Positions 27,781-37,620 of a stretch of 64,000 nt of DNA are shown here, in pieces. Both the position numbers and the translations under genes were made by a program. The DNA comes from Alitabrizicola rongguiensis (GTDB taxonomy: Bacteria; Pseudomonadota; Alphaproteobacteria; Rhodobacterales; Rhodobacteraceae). The stretch's first letter is position 1. Each line of letters starts with the position of its first letter. The notes beneath the pieces are model-generated. The model saw only the letters and a program-made list of their open reading frames with translations. It made no database searches and was not told where the DNA came from. The DNA lies in contig NZ_JAKENF010000004.1 of assembly GCF_021491355.1 (NCBI RefSeq), positions 248,001 through 312,000 of the forward strand. The letters are read 5' to 3'.

Positions 27781-28908
27781 CTAGCCCAGAACCTCGTCCT
27801 GATGCTCGCCGAGTTTCGGCGCGGGCCGGTCAAGCTTCAGTTCGGCACCCGAGAAGGTGAAGGGCGAGCGGACCCCCGGCACCCCGTCGAAATCAAGCTT
27901 CATGCCTCGGGCAACGACCTGAGGATCGGCAAAGACCTCATCAAGCGAGTTGATCGGCCCTGCCGGCACACCTTCGGCCTCGCAGGCGGCCAGGAGATCG
28001 GCCTTTGCCCATGTTCGGGTCGCGGCGGTAATCCGGTCCGTCATCGCCTCGCGGTTGGTCACCCGGTCGGCATTGGTCAGGAAATCCGATGCCTCGGCCA
28101 TGTCGGCCAGCCCGAGGATCGAGCAAAGGCGGCGATACTGGGCGTCGTTTCCAGTAGCGAGGATGATCCAGCCGTCGGCGCAGTCGAACACCGCATAGGG
28201 CGCGAGGTTCGGATGGGCGTTTCCCATCTTGCGCGGGGCCTTGCCGGTCGCGAGGTAGTTCAGCGCCTGGTTCGCCATCGTAGCCGTAGCCACATCCATC
28301 AGCGCCATGTCGATCTGCTGGCCTTCGCCCGTCCGTCCACGCTGGATCAGGGCGGCCAGGATCGCCGTTGCCGCATAGATCCCGGTGAACACGTCAGTCA
28401 CGGCGACGCCCACCTTCTGCGGCTGGCCGTCCTTCTCTCCGGTCACGCTCATCAGCCCGGCCATGCCCTGGATGATGAAGTCGTAGCCTGCCCTGTGGGC
28501 GTAGGGCCCAGTCTGGCCGAATCCGGTGATCGAGCAATAGACCAGCCGGGGGTTCACCTTGCGCAGGCTGTCCCAGTCGAGCCCGTATTTCTTCAGGCCC
28601 CCAAGCTTGAAGTTCTCGATGACGACATCGGCATCGGCGATCAGCCGGCGAACCGTTTCCTGCCCTTCAGGCGTCCGGAAATCGACCGTGATCGAGCGCT
28701 TGCCCCGATTTGTCGCATGGAAATAGGCCGCGGACCGGTCGCCCTCGCGGTCAATGAAGGGCGGGCCCCAGCGGCGGGTATCGTCGCCTTCAGGGGCCTC
28801 AACCTTGATGACATCCGCTCCAAGATCGGCAAGCGTCTGTCCGGCCCATGGGCCAGCGAGAATCCGCGCCAGTTCGATGACGCGGATGCCCTCGAGAGGT
28901 GCCGTCAT
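27781..28908 (-). CDS. CaiB/BaiF-type (class III) CoA-transferase
   Basis: A 375-residue family III CoA-transferase. It opens with LEGIRVIELARILAGPWAGQTLADLGADVIKVE and carries the catalytic Asp in GVAVTDVFTGIYAA near residue 167. Such enzymes swap CoA between carboxylic acids (carnitine, formate/oxalate, succinate/citramalate). The acceptor acid is not predictable here. The DsbA-like gene just upstream is only two bases away, so the two are probably co-transcribed although functionally unrelated. Confidence 0.93.
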   Translation of the reverse strand: MTAPLEGIRVIELARILAGPWAGQTLADLGADVIKVEAPEGDDTRRWGPPFIDREGDRSAAYFHATNRGKRSITVDFRTPEGQETVRRLIADADVVIENFKLGGLKKYGLDWDSLRKVNPRLVYCSITGFGQTGPYAHRAGYDFIIQGMAGLMSVTGEKDGQPQKVGVAVTDVFTGIYAATAILAALIQRGRTGEGQQIDMALMDVATATMANQALNYLATGKAPRKMGNAHPNLAPYAVFDCADGWIILATGNDAQYRRLCSILGLADMAEASDFLTNADRVTNREAMTDRITAATRTWAKADLLAACEAEGVPAGPINSLDEVFADPQVVARGMKLDFDGVPGVRSPFTFSGAELKLDRPAPKLGEHQDEVLG

Positions 28909-28909
28909 C

Positions 28910-29551
28910 TCAGCCGCCGAGCTTTTCGTCGAGGATGGCTTTCAGGTCTGCATAGCTCATGTTCGAGTATTGCTGGCCGTTGATCATGAAGGTGGGCGTG
29001 CCCTGGATATTGTCGGCCTTCATCTGTTCTTGCGACCAGGTGACGAGCGCCTCCGCCGTCGCGGCATCTTCCATGCAAGCCTGGATCGAGGCATCGTCCA
29101 TGCCAGCGGTACGGCCGATCTTCTTGATGTTCTCAACGACCACCGTCGGGTCGTCCGACGCTGCCCATTCCCGCTGCTGGTCGTAGAGCATCGAGTTGAT
29201 ACCGAAGTAGCGCGTCTCGCCACCACAGCGTGCCATCATCGAGGCCCACAGCCCGTAGCGGTCGAAATAGACTTCGCGGAAGATGAACTTCACCTTGCCG
29301 GTGTCGATGTAATCGGCCTTGAGCGGCTTGAAGGATTCATCGTGGAAATCCTTGCAGTGCGGGCAGGTGAAGGAACCGTACTCCACGATGGTGACCGGCG
29401 CGTTGGCGTCACCAAGAACCATGTCCTTGATCGCAGGCGCATCCTCGGCATAGGCGGCAGAGGGCGCCAACAGGGCGGTGCCGCCCGATTGCAGAATGGC
29501 AGCGCCAGCGCCGGTCAGCGCGATCATCGTCAGGAAGGTTCTGCGGTCCAT
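28910..29551 (-). CDS. DsbA-family thiol-disulfide protein
   Basis: A 213-residue periplasmic thioredoxin-fold protein. The N-terminus MDRRTFLTMIALTGAG looks like a Tat or Sec signal, with cleavage after SAAYA. The active site is C63-P-H-C66 in YGSFTCPHCKDFH, and GTPTFMINGQQY carries the cis-Pro. It belongs to the DsbA/Com1-like group common in alphaproteobacteria, which oxidise or isomerise disulfides. Downstream genes are close on the same strand. Confidence 0.92.
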   Translation of the reverse strand: MDRRTFLTMIALTGAGAAILQSGGTALLAPSAAYAEDAPAIKDMVLGDANAPVTIVEYGSFTCPHCKDFHDESFKPLKADYIDTGKVKFIFREVYFDRYGLWASMMARCGGETRYFGINSMLYDQQREWAASDDPTVVVENIKKIGRTAGMDDASIQACMEDAATAEALVTWSQEQMKADNIQGTPTFMINGQQYSNMSYADLKAILDEKLGG

Positions 29552-29565
29552 CTTGGGCCCCTTGT

Positions 29566-30090
29566 TCAGCTTTTCTGTCTTGAAAGGACGTTCTGCGCGA
29601 GCCTGTCAAGGGCGGCACGCAACCCATCGTCATGGATGTCGGCAGTCTCGGCCGCTGCCCGGGCGACCACGGCGGGATCGTGAGGGCGTTCGGGCTTGGG
29701 CGCCGGTGTGAACTGCGCCTGACCTTCGGCAAAGCCGGTGGCTGCGGTCTGGGTCAGGCTGATCCGGGCAATCGCGTTGTAGCCATAGCAGGCATTCACC
29801 CGCTCCTTCAGCCGCGGCAACTGCATCTGGACGATGGGCGCCTGCGCCGAGGTGGTCAGCAGGGTCAGTGTCGCGCCCATACCCTCACGTCCGTAGCCGA
29901 TCTTTACGGGGCGGGTAACGGCGGCAAGTTCCGGGCCGGCGATCTCTGGCCATGCGGTCAGCAAGCGGGCGACAGCAAAGCCGCGTTTCTCGCCGGCCGC
30001 TCGGATGCGGTCAGCGACCAGCCCGGATGCCGGTTCGAACCCGCGCATCCGGCGGGTCGGCTGTTTCGGCTCGGCAGGCGGCTGGCTCAT
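29566..30090 (-). CDS. DUF721/DciA-like protein
   Basis: A 174-residue protein with an N-terminal DUF721 (DciA) domain, seen in LLTAWPEIAGPELAAVTRPVKIGYGREGMGATLTLL and LKERVNACYGYNAIARISL. DciA loads the replicative helicase DnaB in bacteria lacking DnaC. This alphaproteobacterial branch is only distantly related, so helicase loading is a hypothesis. It is transcribed toward the DsbA-like gene and is divergent from mutY. Confidence 0.85.
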   Translation of the reverse strand: MSQPPAEPKQPTRRMRGFEPASGLVADRIRAAGEKRGFAVARLLTAWPEIAGPELAAVTRPVKIGYGREGMGATLTLLTTSAQAPIVQMQLPRLKERVNACYGYNAIARISLTQTAATGFAEGQAQFTPAPKPERPHDPAVVARAAAETADIHDDGLRAALDRLAQNVLSRQKS

Positions 30091-30171
30091 CTGGTCTTCG
30101 CGGCTCCTCAGGCTATTCTAGGCAGGCGGGCGGCACATGCCAGCGGAATGGACCGGACGGGGACATAAAGA

Positions 30172-31227
30172 TTGCGTGACGTGGGTTTGGCCGGGCTGCT
30201 GCTCGACTGGTATGACAGCCACGCACGGGTAATGCCCTGGCGGGTGGGACCAGCCGAGCGCAAGTCAGGCGCGCTCCCCGATACCTATCATGTCTGGCTG
30301 TCCGAAGTCATGCTGCAGCAGACGACAGTCGCGGCAGTTCGCGACTATTTCCGCCGCTTCATCTCGCGCTGGCCAACGGTCACGGATCTGGCAGCCGCCG
30401 CTGACGCCGATGTAATGGCCGAGTGGGCGGGGCTCGGCTACTATGCCCGCGCCCGAAACCTTCTGGCTTGCGCGCGCGAGCTGGCACGGCAGGGTGGTAG
30501 GTTCCCCGAAACTCGCGAAGGCTTGCTCGCCCTGCCTGGCATCGGCCCCTACACGGCGGCAGCCATCGCCGCCATCGCCTTCGACCGAGCGGAGACGGTC
30601 GTCGACGGCAATGTCGAGCGGGTCATGGCACGTCTTTTCCGGGTCGAGACTCCGATGCCTGCTGCCAAGCCCGACCTGGTACGGCTTGCGGCGTCGCTCA
30701 CTCCGGAAGCGCGCCCCGGGGACTATGCGCAGGCGGTCATGGACCTGGGAGCGACGATCTGCACGCCCCGCAGCCCGGCCTGTGGCATTTGTCCATGGAT
30801 GCAGCATTGCGACGCTCGTGCCGCAGGAGTGCAGGCGGACCTGCCGCGCAAGGCACCCAAGGCGGCCAAACCGATCCGCAAAGGGGTTGTCTGGATCGCA
30901 CGGCGCATCGACGGCGCCATGCTGCTTGAGACGCGGCCCGAGCGCGGCCTTCTGGGCGGGATGCTCGGCTGGCCCGGGAATGGATGGGATGGCGCCGGCG
31001 GCGATGCGCCGGTTCAGGCCGAATGGCGCGAGGCAGGCGCAGTGGTTCGCCACACCTTCACCCACTTTCATCTGGAACTGGACCTGATGGTCGCCGACGT
31101 CCCTCTTGGGCAGCGGACAGATCGCGGGGCCTTTATTCCGCGCGAACAGTTCCGGCCCGCCGACCTGCCAACGGTCATGAGGAAGGCTTATGACGCTGCG
31201 TCCGGTGCATTCGACCGCGTTGAGTGA
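30172..31227 (+). CDS. mutY: A/G-specific adenine glycosylase
   Basis: A 351-residue DNA glycosylase that removes adenine mispaired with 8-oxoguanine. Catalytic E45 is in SEVMLQQT, the helix-hairpin-helix LPGIGPYTAAAIAAIAF ends at catalytic D145 (VVDGNVERV), and the 4Fe-4S loop C197-x6-C204-x2-C207-x5-C213 is intact. The C-terminal NUDIX-like domain (LLETRPERGLLGGMLGWPG) recognises 8-oxoG. The start is a TTG at 30172 or a GTG at 30181; both fit. Confidence 0.95.
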   Translation: MRDVGLAGLLLDWYDSHARVMPWRVGPAERKSGALPDTYHVWLSEVMLQQTTVAAVRDYFRRFISRWPTVTDLAAAADADVMAEWAGLGYYARARNLLACARELARQGGRFPETREGLLALPGIGPYTAAAIAAIAFDRAETVVDGNVERVMARLFRVETPMPAAKPDLVRLAASLTPEARPGDYAQAVMDLGATICTPRSPACGICPWMQHCDARAAGVQADLPRKAPKAAKPIRKGVVWIARRIDGAMLLETRPERGLLGGMLGWPGNGWDGAGGDAPVQAEWREAGAVVRHTFTHFHLELDLMVADVPLGQRTDRGAFIPREQFRPADLPTVMRKAYDAASGAFDRVE

Positions 31228-31267
31228 CGCGCGCCGCGCCCCTATCGTGGAGCCGGGAGGATCGTCG

Positions 31268-32416
31268 ATGACCACTATCCCCAGTTCGGACGTGATGAAG
31301 CTCAAGCGGGCGCTGCCCTTCTGGCTCTCGCTCGGCCTTATGCCGATCGCGGTTGCCGCGACCCTTCTGGGCGGTTGGGTGATCGCACTTCTGCCGCTTT
31401 ATTCCTGGGGGATGTTCTCGGTCCTGGATACTGTCGAAGGACGCACGGAGGACAATGCCGATCTCGATACGCCCGAGGCCGGGCTGTTCTGGTATCGGCT
31501 CATCACCATCGTCTGGGTTCCGTTACAGTTCGTCCTTCTGTTCTGGGTGATCTGGTATGTGACCCATACCGGACACCTGTCGCTAGGAGAAAAGATCGGT
31601 CTGTTCTTCGGGCTGGGAATCGTTTCCGGCACAATCGGCATCACCTACTCGCATGAGTTAATGCACCAGAAGCCCGCCTTCGAACGCTGGCTGGGCGATA
31701 TCCTTCTGTCGATGGTGCTCTACAGCCATTTCCGCTCGGAACATCTGCGGGTCCATCATCCCTGGGTCGGCACCCCGCGCGATGCGGTGACGGCGCGCTA
31801 CAATGAAGGCTTTCATCGCTTCTTTCCACGAGTTCTGTGGGAGTGTCCGCAAAGCGCCTGGCGCGCCGAGGTGGCGATGCTGGCGCGGCGAAACCTGCCC
31901 TGGTGGCACCGCTCGAATCCATTCTGGCGTTATGCGGCGCTCCAGTTTTTGATGCTGGCATTGGCGTTCGGGCTGGGCGGGTGGATCGGCCTCGCGCTGT
32001 TCATCTGGCAAGCCTATATCGCAGTTTGGCAGCTGGAACTGGTCGATTACATCGAACATTACGGCCTTACCCGGCGATACAAGGGCGAGGGCAGATACGA
32101 ACATGTCCTGCCACGCCACAGCTGGAACTCCGATTACCGGGCATCGAACTGGCTGCTCATCAACCTGCAGCGCCATTCTGACCACCACTACAAGCCTGAC
32201 CGTCGCTTCCCGCTTTTGCAGACCTATGACGAAGAGCAGGCACCGCAATTGCCTTATGGCTATCCCATCATGACGACGCTCGCGATGGTTCCACCAGCCT
32301 GGAAGCGGGTGATGAACCCACGCGTCAAGGCGTGGCGGAAGCAATTCTATCCCGACATCGCCGACTGGAAGCCATATAACAAGGCGTTGAATCCCATGCC
32401 CAAAGGCGCTGCCTGA
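31268..32416 (+). CDS. alkB: Alkane 1-monooxygenase (AlkB family)
   Basis: A 382-residue integral-membrane di-iron hydroxylase that oxidises medium-chain alkanes or fatty acyl chains at the terminal carbon. All histidine clusters are present: HELMHQ, HLRVHH and LQRHSDHH, with the diagnostic DYIEHYGL and HSWNSDY segments. About six hydrophobic helices are seen. The ATG at 31268 follows GGGAGG. It lies 40 bases after mutY. No rubredoxin gene is nearby, so the electron donor must be encoded elsewhere. Confidence 0.93.
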   Translation: MTTIPSSDVMKLKRALPFWLSLGLMPIAVAATLLGGWVIALLPLYSWGMFSVLDTVEGRTEDNADLDTPEAGLFWYRLITIVWVPLQFVLLFWVIWYVTHTGHLSLGEKIGLFFGLGIVSGTIGITYSHELMHQKPAFERWLGDILLSMVLYSHFRSEHLRVHHPWVGTPRDAVTARYNEGFHRFFPRVLWECPQSAWRAEVAMLARRNLPWWHRSNPFWRYAALQFLMLALAFGLGGWIGLALFIWQAYIAVWQLELVDYIEHYGLTRRYKGEGRYEHVLPRHSWNSDYRASNWLLINLQRHSDHHYKPDRRFPLLQTYDEEQAPQLPYGYPIMTTLAMVPPAWKRVMNPRVKAWRKQFYPDIADWKPYNKALNPMPKGAA

Positions 32417-32486
32417 CCCCGAAATCGAGAGGTCCGCGACTCTCTGCGGCATTTTGCTTTGACAGGCCGGGCGTGCTTCATCCTAG

Positions 32487-33554
32487 ATGCGGCGCATATT
32501 GCCACAGACCGGTGTTGTGATGACCAGAAGCTTACCCTCCTTCCGCTATCGTCTGGAACAGAAAGAGCCGCGCCTTGGGCCGGGAGGGATCACGCGGGGC
32601 GCTTCGGTCCATGACTTTCCGACCAGCATCGGGATCGCCGGCGTTTCGATGCGCCTTCAGCCCGGCGCGATGCGCGAGATGCACTGGCACGCGAACGCGG
32701 CGGAATGGGCCTTTGTCATTTCCGGCTCCTGTCGGACGACGGTGCTGCACCCCGACGGCGGATCGGCGACGAACGACTTCTACCCCGGCGACGTCTGGTA
32801 TTTTCCCCGCGGCTGGGGGCACGCGATCCAGGCAACGGGCACGGGCGAGTGCCATTTTATCCTGATCTTCGACAACGGCGACTTTTCCGAGGATCACACC
32901 TTTTCCGTCACCGATTGGATGTCACGGACCCCGCCGGCAATCCTTGCCCAAAGTCTGGGCCTGTCGCTGGACGAAATCAGCCGCCTGCCGAAGGGCGAGG
33001 TCTATTTCGCCCAGGGCACCCCGGCGACCGACCGTTCGCTCCTCAGCACCTTACGAGGGGAACCGGCACTTGCCGCCATGCACCGCTATCCGCTTGCCGC
33101 GCAGGAGCCACGCCGGGTTCCGGGCGGTGGATTGCAGCGGACGGTTACTGCAAAGGAATTCCCGATCTCGCAGACCATGGCCGGATCACTGTTGGAGATC
33201 GAACCAGGCGGCTTGCGGGAACTGCATTGGCATCCGTCGGCTGACGAATGGCAGTACTATATCGAAGGCAGCGCCGAGATGTCAGTCTTCCTTGCCGAGG
33301 GCACCGTGGTGACCGAACAGTTCGAAGCGGGCGATGTCGGTTATGCGCCGATGGGTTCGGGGCATTACATCAAGAATACCGGCGCAGGCGTCCTGAAGGT
33401 GCTCATCGGTTTCAACCATCCGCACTACCAGTCGAACGAACTTTCGGCGTGGCTTGCCTCGAACCCCGATGACATCCTGCGCGCCAATCTCGGCCTGCCT
33501 GAAGAGACGGTCGCGAAGCTTCCCAAGGAATCGCATTTCTTCTTGCCTGGTTAG
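32487..33554 (+). CDS. Bicupin, oxalate decarboxylase-like
   Basis: A 355-residue bicupin of the oxalate decarboxylase family. Each cupin has a full Mn site: H66, H68, E73, H112 in the first and H247, H249, E254, H293 in the second. The lid region of the first cupin reads SEDHTF (134-139) where Bacillus OxdC has SENST; the lid Glu (E135) that distinguishes decarboxylase from oxidase is kept. The first site spacing is HWHANAAEW, one residue longer than in Bacillus. Start is 32487 or the ATG at 32520. Oxalate as substrate is inference. Confidence 0.85.
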   Translation: MRRILPQTGVVMTRSLPSFRYRLEQKEPRLGPGGITRGASVHDFPTSIGIAGVSMRLQPGAMREMHWHANAAEWAFVISGSCRTTVLHPDGGSATNDFYPGDVWYFPRGWGHAIQATGTGECHFILIFDNGDFSEDHTFSVTDWMSRTPPAILAQSLGLSLDEISRLPKGEVYFAQGTPATDRSLLSTLRGEPALAAMHRYPLAAQEPRRVPGGGLQRTVTAKEFPISQTMAGSLLEIEPGGLRELHWHPSADEWQYYIEGSAEMSVFLAEGTVVTEQFEAGDVGYAPMGSGHYIKNTGAGVLKVLIGFNHPHYQSNELSAWLASNPDDILRANLGLPEETVAKLPKESHFFLPG

Positions 33555-33563
33555 GCAGGGGCG

Positions 33564-33926
33564 CTAGTCCTTGCGAGGCGGATCGCCGGCGTCGGCCATG
33601 CTCCTGCGGATTTCGCGGATCACGATCTCGGCCAATGTCGATACGGTCAGGACAAACATGCCGATCCCGACCAGCAGGAAGCCGATGGTGAAGATCCGGC
33701 CGGCGGGGGTCTTGGGGGCGAGGTCGCCGTAGCCGACGGTCGCCATGGAGACGACGCTGAAATAGAAGGAGTCGATCAGCGACCAGCCTTCGAGCAGGCG
33801 GAAGGCAAATGCGCCGGCCGAGGCGATCAGCGTCGTGAAGAACAGCAGTGCAAGAAACCTCGGCGTGCGAAAGGCGACGCCGATCGCATGGGCAAGGTCA
33901 GCGTAGGCGGCAAAGATCTTCGTCAT
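33564..33926 (-). CDS. Two-transmembrane potassium channel
   Basis: A 120-residue ion channel of the pore-only (Ion_trans_2) type. Two membrane helices (about residues 22-42 and 75-100) flank the pore loop with the K+ selectivity filter T63-VGYGD68. No RCK/TrkA-N regulatory domain is attached, so gating input is not evident. A tetramer is expected in the inner membrane. It is convergent with the bicupin gene. Confidence 0.9.
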   Translation of the reverse strand: MTKIFAAYADLAHAIGVAFRTPRFLALLFFTTLIASAGAFAFRLLEGWSLIDSFYFSVVSMATVGYGDLAPKTPAGRIFTIGFLLVGIGMFVLTVSTLAEIVIREIRRSMADAGDPPRKD

Positions 33927-33956
33927 CGGTCTGCTCCTGCCGGAAGGGCTGCCACC

Positions 33957-33989
33957 ATAAAAAAAGCCCGCCGTGATGTCACGGCGGGC
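33957..33989 (-). terminator. ccrM intrinsic terminator
   Basis: Stem GCCCGCCGTG/CACGGCGGGC (33966-33975 and 33980-33989, ATGT loop). On the minus strand it is followed by an uninterrupted T run (the plus-strand A tract at 33959-33965), 58 bases after the ccrM stop. Confidence 0.92.
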
Positions 33990-34047
33990 AAGGTTGCAGT
34001 CCGGTCAAGGGGACCGAGCTGCAGGCGGTTCGGAATGTCGGATCAGG

Positions 34048-35248
<1,201 letters not shown>

Positions 35249-35250
<2 letters not shown>

Positions 35251-35884
35251 AAGTACTTACAGAAACATCTTGATACAAGATGTTGTGGACGGGCCTGAAC
35301 GAACGCCTATGCGCTGCGGTGACCCCCAGTTTTTTCAGCGCGGCGCGATGATCAGCGGTTGGGTAGCCGGCATTGGATTCCCAGCCGTAGCCGGGGTGCT
35401 GTTGCGCCAAATCCACCATGATCCGGTCACGTTCGACCTTGGCGATGATCGAGGCAGCCGCAATCGACAGGCAGCGCGCATCGCCCCCAACAATCGCTTC
35501 TGCCGAGCAAGGCAGGTCGGGCGGCAGGCGGTTGCCGTCGATCAGCAGGTGTTGGGCGGCAAGCGGCAGGGCGGCGACGGCACGCTTCATGGCAAGGAGG
35601 CTGGCATTGAGGATATTCAGTGCGTCGATCTCTTCAACACTGGCCTGCCCCAAGGCGAAGATCGCCGTCTGGCGCAGGATAAGGTTCAGTTCCTCGCGCC
35701 GCTTCGCCGTAAGGCGCTTGGAATCGTTCAGTCCCGGCGGAATACCGTCGGGCGAAAGGATCACCGCGGCAGCCACCACAGGACCGGCAAGCGGGCCGCG
35801 ACCGACCTCATCTACCCCGGCAATCCGGTTGGGGCCGCGGGCAAGAACACGGGCTTCGAAACTGAAATCGGGCAAAGACGGCAT
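35249..35884 (-). CDS. rnhB: Ribonuclease HII
   Basis: A 211-residue endonuclease removing ribonucleotides and RNA from RNA-DNA hybrids. The catalytic carboxylates appear in [16 protein letters not shown], the second Asp in [10 protein letters not shown], and [14 protein letters not shown] contains the third acidic and basic residues. The family's C-terminal [19 protein letters not shown] is complete. The start at 35884 is chosen because the upstream extension is not conserved. ccrM follows on the same strand. Confidence 0.95.
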
Positions 35885-35911
35885 GACGGCACCCTGCCGC
35901 GCCGCGTTTGG

Positions 35912-35949
35912 AAAGAAAAGGGGGTGGAGGCTGCTCGACCCTCCACCCC
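35912..35949 (-). terminator. Intrinsic terminator after the 143-aa secreted-protein gene
   Basis: Perfect 10-bp stem GGGGTGGAGG/CCTCCACCCC (35921-35930 and 35940-35949). On the minus strand it is followed by CTTTTCTTTCC. It separates the secreted-protein gene from rnhB. Confidence 0.78.
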
Positions 35950-36020
35950 AGATTGGCATCCTGGGGGCAGGACGCCGGATGCGCGCACAGCCTGGGGGCA
36001 GTTACATGCGCGCTTGTGGC

Positions 36021-36452
36021 TCAGCGCCAGGGCGTCCAGCCGGGCTGCGTGTAGTAGACCGGAGGTTCGGCGCGGCGATGATTGTGGCGATGGCGACGGT
36101 CGTGCTCGCGCCAGTCGTCGTCACGCCAATTGCCTTCCTCCCACCCGTCATCCTGCCAGGCAGGTTGGCCGTAGCCGGGACGTCCGGGATAGACGTAGAC
36201 CGGGGTCGGCCCGGCGTATCGCGGCGGGTCGACATAGACAGGTGCCGGTGCATAGCGCGTGACCGGCGCCGCCAAAGATCCACGGGGAGCCAGCGCTCCG
36301 ACGGCAAGGGCGCCAGCCGCGATACCAAGGATGACCTTCCAGCCATCGTCATTGTCGCGGGCGGAAACCGGTCCGCTGCTTGCGGTCACGGCAGCGCCGG
36401 CGACGGCGATCGCGGTAACGGAGTTCAGGATGATGAGGCGAATGCGGGACAT
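36021..36452 (-). CDS. Secreted Pro/Tyr/His-rich hypothetical protein
   Basis: A 143-residue exported protein. The signal-like N-terminus MSRIRLIILNSVTAIAVAGAAV is followed by a short Ala/Gly hydrophobic segment (VILGIAAGALAVGAL), a Pro/Tyr-rich stretch with repeats of PVYV, and a charged Trp/Asp/His/Arg tail (EEGNWRDDDWREHDRRHRHNHRR). No known domain is recognised. The His/Asp-rich tail could bind metals; that is conjecture. RBS AAGGATC precedes the start. It is divergent from another small secreted protein across a palindromic site. Confidence 0.7.
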   Translation of the reverse strand: MSRIRLIILNSVTAIAVAGAAVTASSGPVSARDNDDGWKVILGIAAGALAVGALAPRGSLAAPVTRYAPAPVYVDPPRYAGPTPVYVYPGRPGYGQPAWQDDGWEEGNWRDDDWREHDRRHRHNHRRAEPPVYYTQPGWTPWR

Positions 36453-36544
36453 GTGCCGATCCTTTCCGGGGGGCCCCGAGACTGCCGCGGGGCCGATGCG
36501 GATCAGGTGGGGCACCTCCCGGCGGACAGGCAATATCGACGGCT

Positions 36545-36559
36545 TGTTATCGGATAACA
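36545..36559. promoter_or_regulatory. Perfect palindrome TGTTATC-G-GATAACA, candidate operator
   Basis: A 15-base perfect inverted repeat with seven-base arms and a one-base centre. It lies in the divergent gap between the two small secreted-protein genes, 93 bases from one start and 74 from the other. Its size and symmetry suit a dimeric repressor. Confidence 0.55.
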
Positions 36560-36632
36560 GCCGCGGGTCCCCCTTCTGCCATTGAATGACAGATCGCTTC
36601 ACCCCACTCTGCCGGCAATCAGGGAGAAGGTG

Positions 36633-36926
36633 ATGAACATGCGGACAACGCTTGCGGCAATATCGCTAGGCCTCGCGCTGGCCGGTGCGGCCAAGGCGGA
36701 TTGCTACGCCGATTACAAGGCGAAGCGGGAACCGCCTCTTCAACTTGCTTATGGTGTGGCGCAGATTCCCGACGGAGCTTGCGGAAGCACGGCGGACGCC
36801 GCCTCGGCCCTGGCGCCGCGGCTGGCGGCAGCGGGCTGGACATTGCTCAAGGTCGTCAGCCTGTTCGGGCCGGACGGATTGGAAGAAAGGAAAGCGAGTG
36901 CCGGAGACCAGTTCCTCCGCTACTGA
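36633..36926 (+). CDS. Small secreted hypothetical protein
   Basis: A 97-residue exported protein. The signal peptide MNMRTTLAAISLGLALAGAAKA is followed by DCYADYKAKREPPLQLAYGVAQIP, with two cysteines (in ADCYAD and GACGS) that could form a disulfide. No domain is recognised. The ATG at 36633 has an AGGGAGAAGG ribosome-binding site. Its 3' end overlaps the start of a membrane winged-helix protein by 29 bases, so the two are probably translated together. Confidence 0.75.
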   Translation: MNMRTTLAAISLGLALAGAAKADCYADYKAKREPPLQLAYGVAQIPDGACGSTADAASALAPRLAAAGWTLLKVVSLFGPDGLEERKASAGDQFLRY

Positions 36927-37599
36927 TGCGGCGCGCCGGGGCAACCGGGTTGTTGCTGGCGGTATCGCGGCGATCGTGCTGATCCTGCTCGGCGCGGCCG
37001 TGTTCCTTTTCCTGAACCTTCCGGACGCCAATGCCTTCAACGCCCGGGTGGAGCGCATCTTCGTCGAGAACGACCTGCGCACTCCATCCGAGCTTCGGTT
37101 GCTGGAGATCCTCGCACAGTCGGGAACGTCGTTCCAGGAAGTGCTTCAAAGCTACCGGCAGGTCATCTTCGTGCTTCTGGTCTTTGCGACGGCACTTCTG
37201 ATCGCGGCGCTGGTCTTTCTGGTCACGATTGTCGCGCTAAACCGGCGCATCTCGGCGATCCAGCGGTCTGGCATCCAGGTCTCGTCCCTGCTCATCGCGC
37301 GAGAAAGCCGGTCGGTCTACATCAACGACATGGAGTTTCAGCTGACCGAGGCCGCGATCGAGACACTGGCGGTGCTGGCTGAGGCGCGAATGGACGACGA
37401 GGTTCTGACCGGCGCGCAGATCGAGGCCGTGATTTCGGGGCGGTCCGAGACCGATTGCGAAGAGGCCGCAGGGGCGACCCGGATCAAGCGGCTGCGCGAT
37501 GCGCTTGGCAACCAGATGGTCAGCGAGCTTCTGGTACGAACCATCGCCAAGCGTGGCTATGTGCTGGCGGTCGGAAAAGATGTCATCCGGGTGGTCTGA
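36898..37599 (+). CDS. Membrane protein with C-terminal winged-helix domain
   Basis: A 233-residue protein starting at a GTG (36898) behind an AAAGGAAAG site. Two transmembrane helices are visible, GGIAAIVLILLGAAVFLFLNL (about 20-40) and VIFVLLVFATALLIAALVFLV (about 85-105). The C-terminal ~115 residues resemble an OmpR/PhoB-type winged helix (MEFQLTEAAIETLAVLAEA to IKRLRDALGNQMVSELLVRTIAKRGYVLAV). A membrane-anchored DNA-binding protein with a short periplasmic loop is suggested; the order is the reverse of ToxR/CadC. Function unknown. Confidence 0.75.
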   Translation: MPETSSSATDAARRGNRVVAGGIAAIVLILLGAAVFLFLNLPDANAFNARVERIFVENDLRTPSELRLLEILAQSGTSFQEVLQSYRQVIFVLLVFATALLIAALVFLVTIVALNRRISAIQRSGIQVSSLLIARESRSVYINDMEFQLTEAAIETLAVLAEARMDDEVLTGAQIEAVISGRSETDCEEAAGATRIKRLRDALGNQMVSELLVRTIAKRGYVLAVGKDVIRVV

Positions 37600-37620
37600 G
37601 GCGCTGACCTGAAAGACAGG

